Shown piece after piece: positions 34,187 through 40,471 of a DNA stretch of 40,471 bases (its first letter is position 1; each line of letters begins with the position of its first letter). Origin of the DNA: Paenibacillus cisolokensis (GTDB lineage: Bacteria; Bacillota; Bacilli; Paenibacillales; Paenibacillaceae); NCBI RefSeq assembly GCF_018403665.1, contig NZ_BOVJ01000030.1:1-40471 (forward strand). The letters are read 5' to 3'. Below the pieces are notes generated by a model. That model was not told the DNA's origin, did no database searches, and worked only from the letters and a program-made list of their open reading frames with translations. Made by a program: the position numbers and the translations under genes.

Positions 34187-35710
34187 CTATTGTGTCGCCA
34201 GTTCCATTATTTTTTCCTGGCTGGCTTCGCTGATGGGCAGCTCGCCCTTGATCTCGCCTTCCGCCATGACATACACGCGGTCGCTCATTCCGAGCACTTC
34301 GCCGAGTTCCGACGAAATCATGATGATGCTCATGCCGCTGGCGATCAGCTTGTTCATGATGGTGTAAATTTCGAATTTGGCCCCTACGTCGATGCCGCGT
34401 GTCGGCTCGTCCAGAATGAGCAGCTTCGGACCGACGAACAGCCATTTGCCGAGCGACACCTTTTGCTGGTTGCCCCCGCTCAGGTTGCCGACGATCTGTT
34501 CGACCGAAGGCGCCTTGATGTACAGCGATTCCTTGTAGTCATTGGCGATCTTGATTTCTTCGTTGCCGTTGATGACGCCTTTGGCCGACACGCCCTTCAG
34601 ATTGGCGGCCGTGACATTCTGCTTGATGTCCTGGGCCAGAAACAGCCCGTCGCCCTTGCGGTCCTCCGTCACATAGGCCAAGCCTGCGCGGATGGCCTCG
34701 CTCGTATGCTTGAACGACCGCGGCTGACCGTCAAAGATAAGCTCTCCTTGCACTTTGTAGTTCTTCGCGTTGCCGAACAGGCTTAGAGCCAGTTCCGTTC
34801 TTCCCGAACCCATCAGCCCCGCGATGCCGACAATCTCGCCTTTGCGGACGTGGAGATTGACGTTTTTGAGCACTTGCCGCCCCAGCTGCGCGTCGTATGC
34901 CGACCAGTTGCGCAGCTCCAGCACGTTGGCGCCGAACGTCTGGTTCGTCCGTTTCGGATAAATATCGTCGATTTCGCGGCCGACCATATGCTTGATAATG
35001 ACGCTCTCGGATATTTCGCCTTTGGCGGCGTCCAGCGTGCAGATCGTGCGCCCGTCGCGGATGACGGTCGCCTTGTCGGCGATGGAGATGACTTCCTTCA
35101 GCTTGTGCGAAATCATGATGCAGGTGATGCCCTGCTTCTTCAATTCCCGCAGCAGGTTCAGCAGATTTTCGCTGTCGTTCTCATTCAGCGCGGCCGTCGG
35201 CTCGTCCAGAATAAGCAGCTTGACATTTTTGCTGAGCGCTTTGGCGATTTCGACCAGTTGCTGCTTGCCGACGCCCAGATCTTTGATCAGCGTATCCGGA
35301 TTCACATTCAGCCCGACTTTGTCCAGCATCTGCTTGGCCTGGGTGATCGTCCGGTTCCAGTCAATTATGCTGCCGCGTCTGACCTCGTTGCCGACGAAAA
35401 TGTTTTCGTACACCGTCAAATCGGGGAACAGCGCCAATTCCTGATAAATAATGACAATCCCCGCCTTGACGCTGTCGCTGATTTTGTGAAACTGCTGGAC
35501 CTGCCCTTCAAACACGATATCGCCGCTGTATGTGCCGTACGGATAAACACCGCTGAGCACTTTCATCAAGGTCGATTTGCCTGCGCCGTTCTCGCCGATC
35601 AGACAATGGATCTCGCCTCGCCCCACCTTGAAGTTCACGTTCTCGAGCGCCTTGACCCCTGTAAATTCCTTGGAGATATTGCGCATCTCCAGCATGCAGT
35701 CGTTCACCAT
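34187..35710 (-). CDS. mmsA: Multiple-monosaccharide ABC transporter ATPase (MmsA/GguA type)
   Basis: This 507-residue protein contains two fused ABC ATPase domains, as in RbsA/XylG/MmsA. The first half has Walker A GENGAGKST (about 38-46), the atypical signature LGVGKQQLVEIAKAL and Walker B LLILDEPTAAL. The second has a degenerate Walker A (GLMGSGRTE), signature LSGGNQQKVSLGKWL and LLILDEPTRGID. The GVYPYGTYSGDI segment points to MmsA/GguA rather than RbsA. AAAGGAGG precedes the ATG. It energises uptake through the adjacent permease. Confidence 0.94.
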   Translation of the reverse strand: MVNDCMLEMRNISKEFTGVKALENVNFKVGRGEIHCLIGENGAGKSTLMKVLSGVYPYGTYSGDIVFEGQVQQFHKISDSVKAGIVIIYQELALFPDLTVYENIFVGNEVRRGSIIDWNRTITQAKQMLDKVGLNVNPDTLIKDLGVGKQQLVEIAKALSKNVKLLILDEPTAALNENDSENLLNLLRELKKQGITCIMISHKLKEVISIADKATVIRDGRTICTLDAAKGEISESVIIKHMVGREIDDIYPKRTNQTFGANVLELRNWSAYDAQLGRQVLKNVNLHVRKGEIVGIAGLMGSGRTELALSLFGNAKNYKVQGELIFDGQPRSFKHTSEAIRAGLAYVTEDRKGDGLFLAQDIKQNVTAANLKGVSAKGVINGNEEIKIANDYKESLYIKAPSVEQIVGNLSGGNQQKVSLGKWLFVGPKLLILDEPTRGIDVGAKFEIYTIMNKLIASGMSIIMISSELGEVLGMSDRVYVMAEGEIKGELPISEASQEKIMELATQ

Positions 35711-35795
35711 GCTGCCTCCTTTGCCCCAAACGACTAATTGCGGAACTGCGGTCCGATCGGATCGGCCGCAATTCCGCGTCCATGATGCCGGCTGG

Positions 35796-36901
35796 TTATT
35801 CCAGACCGGTAAATTCGCCGGCTTCGTAGTAGCCCGAGTCGATCAGCTCCGCCTTCACGTTGTTTTTGTCTACGACGATGACATCCGTTTGTTTGGCTTT
35901 CACGTCAATCTTGCCGTTGTTGTAGGAGCCGGTCGTCTCCGGCGTCTTGCCGTCGAGAATCTCCACGGCCATGCCCATCGCGTCTTTCACGAGCGTGCGC
36001 ACATCCTTGAACACCGTCATCGACTGTTTGCCGTCAATGATGTATTGAATGGAGGCCTTCTCCGCGTCTTGGCCGGTAATGACATAGTTCGTAATGGCGC
36101 TGTCGGCGGCGAAGACGTCCGCGATCGAGCGGGCGGTGCCGTCGTTCGGCGCAAGAATGGCAACATCGCCTTTCAAGTTTGCGCTTGCGGCGGTCAGATG
36201 CGTTTGCGCCTTGTTTTTCGCTTCGTTCGCGTCCCAGTTCGTCGTCACTTGGCCGATGATCTTGCTCATTTCGTCGCGGGTAAGCTTCGCTTTGTCCTTC
36301 AACGCCTCCGCTTCGCTGGAGTTGGCGATGACGAACGTGCCGTCGGCGATTTTCGGCTGCAGCACGCTCCATGCGCCCTCGAAGAACAGGAACGCGTTGT
36401 TGTCGGAAGCGGCGCCCGCATACAGGTACAACGGAACGCCGGAGCCGCCTGCGTTGTCGATCAGGTACTGGCCTTGAGCCGCGCCTACCGCGAAGCTGTC
36501 GAACGTTACGAAGTAGTCAACCGCGTCCGTGTTGGTGATGAGCCGGTCGTAGGCAATGACCGTAATGCCTTCTTTCTTGGCCGCTTCCGCTGCGGCTGCC
36601 GCTGCATCGCCGTCATGCGGCGTAATGATCAGTACGTCGATGCCTTTGTTGATCAGCGTCTCGACATTTTCCTTTTCTTTGGCCGAGGAGCCCTGGCTGA
36701 ACAAAATTTCCGTCGTGTATTTCGTTCCTTCCAGCGCCTCTTTGAAACGCTGCTCGTCCTGCACCCACCTCGGCTCGTCCTTGGTGGGCAGCACAATCCC
36801 GACGCTCACTTCTCCTCCTGCGCCGCCGCTGCAAGCGGACAAACGGCCGCAAAGAGCGTCAGCACAAGTCCGAGCGATAGCCATTTCGATCTCTTTTTCA
36901 T
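35796..36901 (-). CDS. chvE: ChvE-like monosaccharide-binding lipoprotein, one apparent frameshift
   Basis: This type 1 periplasmic-binding-fold protein delivers a monosaccharide to MmsAB. Family marks are VGIVLPTKDEPRWVQDEQRF (start of the mature fold), IDVLIITPHDGDAAAAA, VIAYDRLI and VITGQDAEKASIQYIIDGKQSMTVFKD. The signal peptide is broken as written: one extra A at 36841-36843 joins MKKRSKWLSLGLVLTLFAAV to LSACSGG, giving a proper lipobox (Cys24) and 368 residues. The gene is first in the operon and has a -10 box and a cre-like sequence upstream. The sugar is probably xylose, arabinose, galactose or glucose. Confidence 0.92.
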
Positions 36902-36947
36902 TTTGTTACCCCTTTCATATCGCTGCTTGTTTGTCTTTTACAATCTC

Positions 36948-36985
36948 ACTATACTGCAGGCTGGAGCCGCCGAAAGCGCTTCGTA
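36948..36985 (-). promoter_or_regulatory. Promoter of the ChvE-MmsA-MmsB operon with a cre-like element
   Basis: A TATAGT -10 box (forward 36948-36953) lies about 47 bases before the start codon. At the -35 position is the palindrome AAGCGCTT (36974-36981) inside CCGAAAGCGCTTCGT, which fits the CcpA cre consensus imperfectly: the outer positions fail on both strands. A weak cre is possible; no TTGACA-like -35 is seen. Confidence 0.35.
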
Positions 36986-37016
36986 ACTGGACTCTTTTAA
37001 TTTTTGCTATACTTTT

Positions 37017-39077
37017 TTACAGTCCGGCAGAATCACCGTCCACTCTGAACCGCGATACCGCCTGCCGCAGTTCGGCAACGGCCGCTTCCAGCCGGCCCGC
37101 CTGCTCGGAAGCCGCCCGAACCGCGCCGATCTGCGCTTCCGTCGATGAGGCGATCGCCTCCGTCCTGGCTGTGGTCTGCTCGCACACCGCCAAAATATTT
37201 TGCGTGGACGCCACCACCGCGTCCCTCAGCCCCTCAACACCGGCGATCGCTGCGACTTCCTGCTCGATCATGCGCAGCATCCTCTCCAGCGCCTCATGCA
37301 TGCTGCGCATGGCCTGACTGACTTGCGCGACGGCTTGTTTCTGCGTTTGGTTCACAGCGTTGGTCTCCTGGACGACCGCGACCATCTGACCGGTCTGCGC
37401 CAAAATCTCCATGATCGTCTGATGAATGTTTTGCGACGAGCGCTTGGCCTGCTCGGCAAGTCTCCTGACTTCGCTGGCCACAGCGGCAAAGCCTCTGCCA
37501 TGTTCTCCGGCCCGCGCCGCCTCGATAGACGCGTTGATGGAAAGCAGATTGGTCTGCTCGGATATGTCGGCAATGATTTTCGTCACCGAAGAGATGGAAC
37601 GCGATTTCTCGCTCAGATCGGCGGCGATCGCCGTCACTTGTCCCAGTGCCTGATCCAGCGAAGTGTAGACCTCCTCGAGCTGCCCGGCCTGGCGCCGGCC
37701 GTTCTCGATGTGGGAGCCGGTTGCCGCAATAGCCGCCTCCACTTCGCGGGATTGCCCGATCAGGACGCCGATCGCCCCGCTCAGCCTGTCGACGGCAGCG
37801 GAGCTTCTCTCCGCTTCCTCCGCAGTGTGAGCGGCCCCGGCGGCGATTTCCGCGGTCGAACCGGCCGTCTCCCGCCCGGCAGCCTCGTTCGCTTCCGCAG
37901 TGGCCTTCACTTCTTTGGCCGTATCTTCAACCTCCCGAACGCTCCCGCGCACTTTCATGATGAGCCCCCGGACGCTGGCCAGCATGGCGTTGTAACTGCC
38001 CGCCAGCTCGCCCATTTCATCGTTGCCGTTATAGCGGATTTCCGCCGTCAGATCGCCGGCTGCCGTCCGCGAAATGGCGGAGCGGATCTCCCCGATCGTC
38101 TTCAGCAAACGGGAAGCGATCCAGTACGCCGCGCATGCGCCGATGCAAAGCCCGACGAAAGCGGCGATGAAACTGATGGCCAGAAACGTCCGCCACTGGC
38201 TGTGCAGCGCCTGCTTGTCAACAAAGGACACGATCGTCCAATCGAGAGCGTACACGAACGAGACTTCGCCGTTATAATCGACGCCTTCCCAGCTAAAGCC
38301 GATGCCCCGCCGCTTGCCCTCCGCAATCTCTTTCACCCATGCGAACGTCTCCGCCATCTGCTCCCGGTCGGGCAGCGCGTCCTCCATCTGCCCGCTTGCC
38401 GCCGGATCGAGGTTCCGGCCATCGAGTCCGTCCATGAACGATGAAATGATGACCCCATGGCTATCATAAATGACCAGTTTGTTGCCCCCGAATCGTTCAT
38501 TGGACTTGCGCAGCGAGCCGATGGCCTGCAAATCGATGTCGAAACCGGCAATCCCGTACAGTTCGCCGCCGACCAGCACCGGCGCGGCAACGGACATAAC
38601 CATCCGGCCGTGCCGTTCATGCCGGCGGACATCGGTCCAGACGGCGCCGCCGCCCGCAGCGGCAAGCCGATAAACCTCCTCCGTCCGGGCATCGCCCGCT
38701 TCGGCGAAACCGGAAGAAGCTTGCATGCGTCCCGTTGCGGCAGAGATAAAATACACGCTCGCAAGCAGCGCGTCATCTTCCTGCGCCGCTTGCAGCAACT
38801 GACCGATCGCCGCGCCGGGATCGGCGGCTTGCACGCTTGCAAAACCAATTGACCGGGCAAGCTGCCGCACCGTTTGCTCGTATTTTCCGGTCCACGCCCT
38901 GATCTCTCTGGCAGCGCTTTCAACCTGGACGGCATTGCCCTCGGAAAACGTGGCTTCCAGCGATGCCCTGGCCGTGTAAAACAGCATCAGTGTCGAGCCC
39001 AGGACCGACACCAATACCGCCCCCGAAATGAGAGCCATCCATTTGATGCGAAGCGAAATTCGTCTTCCTCTGTTCAT
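37017..39077 (-). CDS. Methyl-accepting chemotaxis protein with a Cache sensor
   Basis: This 686-residue chemoreceptor has a membrane helix at about 12-34, an extracellular double-Cache sensor (about 40-285, with [22 protein letters not shown]), a second helix at about 290-315, HAMP, then the long coiled-coil signalling domain whose hairpin tip reads [39 protein letters not shown]. It relays ligand binding to CheA/CheW. The start at 39075-39077 follows GGAGGGGG. It stands between two sugar-binding-protein genes, which suggests taxis toward the transported sugar, although Cache domains often bind small ligands directly. Confidence 0.93.
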   Translation of the reverse strand: MNRGRRISLRIKWMALISGAVLVSVLGSTLMLFYTARASLEATFSEGNAVQVESAAREIRAWTGKYEQTVRQLARSIGFASVQAADPGAAIGQLLQAAQEDDALLASVYFISAATGRMQASSGFAEAGDARTEEVYRLAAAGGGAVWTDVRRHERHGRMVMSVAAPVLVGGELYGIAGFDIDLQAIGSLRKSNERFGGNKLVIYDSHGVIISSFMDGLDGRNLDPAASGQMEDALPDREQMAETFAWVKEIAEGKRRGIGFSWEGVDYNGEVSFVYALDWTIVSFVDKQALHSQWRTFLAISFIAAFVGLCIGACAAYWIASRLLKTIGEIRSAISRTAAGDLTAEIRYNGNDEMGELAGSYNAMLASVRGLIMKVRGSVREVEDTAKEVKATAEANEAAGRETAGSTAEIAAGAAHTAEEAERSSAAVDRLSGAIGVLIGQSREVEAAIAATGSHIENGRRQAGQLEEVYTSLDQALGQVTAIAADLSEKSRSISSVTKIIADISEQTNLLSINASIEAARAGEHGRGFAAVASEVRRLAEQAKRSSQNIHQTIMEILAQTGQMVAVVQETNAVNQTQKQAVAQVSQAMRSMHEALERMLRMIEQEVAAIAGVEGLRDAVVASTQNILAVCEQTTARTEAIASSTEAQIGAVRAASEQAGRLEAAVAELRQAVSRFRVDGDSAGL

Positions 39078-39204
39078 GCATGCCCCCTCCAGCATCAGTC
39101 GATGATCTTATTTACCACTATAAGGTGACGTGCTGTTGCCGTTGCGGGGGAAAAAGAGGATTGATTTGTATTGAATGGTAATATTTTGTTTTTACATGCA
39201 AAAT

Positions 39205-39240
39205 GCCCCCTTGCGCAGTCTGTTTGCTGCGCAAGGGGGC
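39205..39240 (-). terminator. Strong stem-loop terminator after the XylF-like gene
   Basis: GCCCCCTTGCGCAG (39205-39218) and CTGCGCAAGGGGGC (39227-39240) form a perfect 14-bp stem with an 8-nt loop. On the minus strand ATTTTGC follows. It lies 40 bases after the stop of the XylF-like gene, so the chemoreceptor downstream is transcribed separately. Confidence 0.8.
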
Positions 39241-39280
39241 TGTCCGACGCCAGGGCAAACCGGCTTAAGCCGCCGCAATG

Positions 39281-40380
39281 TTACGGGCGCCGATCCTGCC
39301 GAAACACGTCATCCCAGCTATGAAAACCGTCCGCAATAATAGTCTCTTCGATATTGCTCCGATCCACGGCAATCGGCGACAACAGAACGGAAGGCACTTC
39401 AATCTTGCCGTTGTTTAGCATGAGGTCCGCCTCCACCTGCTCGCCTCTCGCCATAGCGACCGCAAGGCCGGCCGCCGTTTCGGCCAGCGTCCGGATCGGC
39501 TTGTACACGGTCATCGTCTGGGTCCCCTCGGCGATCCGCCGCGCGGCGGGCAAGTCCGCGTCCTGGCCGGCGACCGGAATCCGGCCCGCCAAACCATGCG
39601 CGGCAAGCGCCGCGACGGCGCCGCCCGCGGTCGCGTCATTGGCGGCGATCACCGCGTCAATCCGGTTGCGATTGGCCTTGAGCGCCGACTCCATGTTGGT
39701 CTGCGCGTTCGTCGGTACCCAGTCCGCTGTCCACTGGTCATACACAACCGTAATGTCGCCGCTGTCAATGAGCGGCTGCAGCACCTTGAACACCCCTTTT
39801 TGATCAAATGGGCGTTATAGTCCGTTTCTGCCCCGCCGATATAGACATATCTTCCTTTTGGGACCAACGCGGTAATCGCTTTCGCTTGCAATTCGCCGAC
39901 CTTCTCATTGTCGAACGACACATAAAAGTCGATCTCGGCGTTTTTCACCAGACGATCGTACGCCATCACCTTGATGCCGGCCGCATGGGCTTTCTTGACG
40001 ATCGCGGCGGTCGCTTCGGCATCGTGCGGTACGATGACGAGCAGATCGACACCCTCGCTGATCATCGTCTCGGCTTGCTTGATTTGCAGCGCGTCGTCGC
40101 CGCTTGCCACCGTAATCTCCACTTCCGCGCCGAGCGACTCGACCGCTTGCCGGAATAACTCCCGGTCTCGCGGCCATCGCTCCTCGATCAGCGTATCCAT
40201 CGCAAAGCCGATCTTGACCGGCCCCGTAACGGATCTCCCTTCTTCCGTCTTTTCGTCTGGCGTCCGCGCCTCGTTCCGCCTCTCCTGCGAATCGTTGCCG
40301 CCGGACCGGCACGAGGCAGCCAGCGCAAGCGCAACCAATATCAGCCCGGCCAGCGTTCCGCAGATAAGCTTTCGTCTCAT
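39281..40380 (-). CDS. XylF-like sugar-binding lipoprotein, possible sensor (XylFII type), one apparent frameshift
   Basis: The product closely follows D-xylose-binding XylF: IGFAMDTLIEERWPRDRELF, ISEGVDLLVIVPHDAEATA, VMAYDRLVKNAEIDFYVSFD, NEKVGELQAKAI and AVIAANDATAGGA, VAGQDADLPAARRIAEGTQTMTVYKP. A lipoprotein signal with Cys24 (LAASC) anchors it outside the cell. The frame breaks at T5/C4 39793-39801; one extra base gives IKKGVFKVLQPL and 366 residues. AGGAGGGGG precedes the ATG. It directly follows an AraC-type response regulator gene and a terminator follows it, so it has no permease of its own. That setting matches XylFII, the sensing subunit of a xylose three-component system. Confidence 0.85.
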
Positions 40381-40411
40381 CCTCCCCCTCCTTTCCGCAG
40401 CCTGGCGGAAC

Positions 40412-40471
40412 CTACGCTTTTTGCCAAAAAGCATCCGGCGGTATTCCGTCGGCGATACGTCGCACATTTTT
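40412..40471 (-). CDS. C-terminal end of an AraC/YesN-type regulator, cut by the window edge
   Basis: The last residues read KMCDVSPTEYRRMLFGKK, the standard closing stretch of an AraC DNA-binding domain (compare GMSPTEYRR). As written the frame runs on without a stop into the XylF-like gene. One extra T in 40418-40422 would give FGKKA and a TAG at 40412-40414, leaving a normal gap before the next gene. Most of the gene lies outside the window; whether it has a receiver domain cannot be seen. Confidence 0.65.
   Translation of the reverse strand, partial: KNVRRIADGIPPDAFWQKA

Noticed and set aside
1-40471. CRISPR arrays, tRNA or rRNA genes, transposases, phage genes
   Set aside because: No spaced direct repeats, no cloverleaf sequences, no ribosomal RNA stretches and no transposase or integrase motifs were recognised.

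Overview
The window looks like chromosomal DNA of a sugar-degrading Gram-positive of the Paenibacillaceae (Paenibacillus or Cohnella type). This rests on strong AGGAGG ribosome binding sites, GC-rich hairpin terminators with T tails, LplB/YtcP/LipO-type transporters next to YesM/YesN-type two-component systems, many AraC regulators, and perfect CcpA cre sites. No rRNA, tRNA, insertion sequence, phage gene or CRISPR array was seen.

Layout. (1) 1-3.4 kb: a LacI-type repressor with its own terminator, a gene-poor 0.9 kb stretch, a possible structured leader with a 61-residue ORF, and a double VOC-domain protein. (2) 3.4-7.4 kb: a nucleotidyltransferase-fold protein, then an AraC regulator divergent from a GH42 beta-galactosidase. 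(3) 7.4-20.4 kb: an oligosaccharide island with two PhyH dioxygenases, a LipO/YtcP/LplB importer, a histidine kinase/response regulator pair, a large FAD oxidoreductase with a C-terminal accessory domain, and two AraC regulators. (4) 20.4-21.3 kb: a PP2C-type phosphatase. (5) 21.4-29.7 kb: a fructan or fructo-oligosaccharide operon in the order kinase, binding protein, two permeases, GH32 fructosidase, response regulator. (6) 30-33 kb: a small-gene stretch with a membrane protein, a lone PemK/MazF-like toxin beside a gene remnant, an RlmA-type rRNA methyltransferase and a 70-residue ORF. (7) 33-40.5 kb: a monosaccharide system with MmsB permease, MmsA ATPase, ChvE-like binding protein, a chemoreceptor, a XylF-like second binding protein, and the tail of an AraC-type response regulator running off the window.

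Three sugar systems share one plan: a binding protein and importer, a dedicated sensor pair, catabolic enzymes, and a global CcpA brake. The XylF-like protein directly downstream of a YesN-type regulator, with no transporter of its own, resembles the XylFII-LytS-YesN xylose sensor of clostridia.

A major caveat: at least ten genes carry apparent single-base deletions (15 counted with confidence, one more probable), nearly all in short homopolymers and none accompanied by a stop mutation or an insertion. This reads as systematic homopolymer under-calling in the assembly rather than mass gene decay. Those genes are annotated over their full reconstructed span, with the break positions given.
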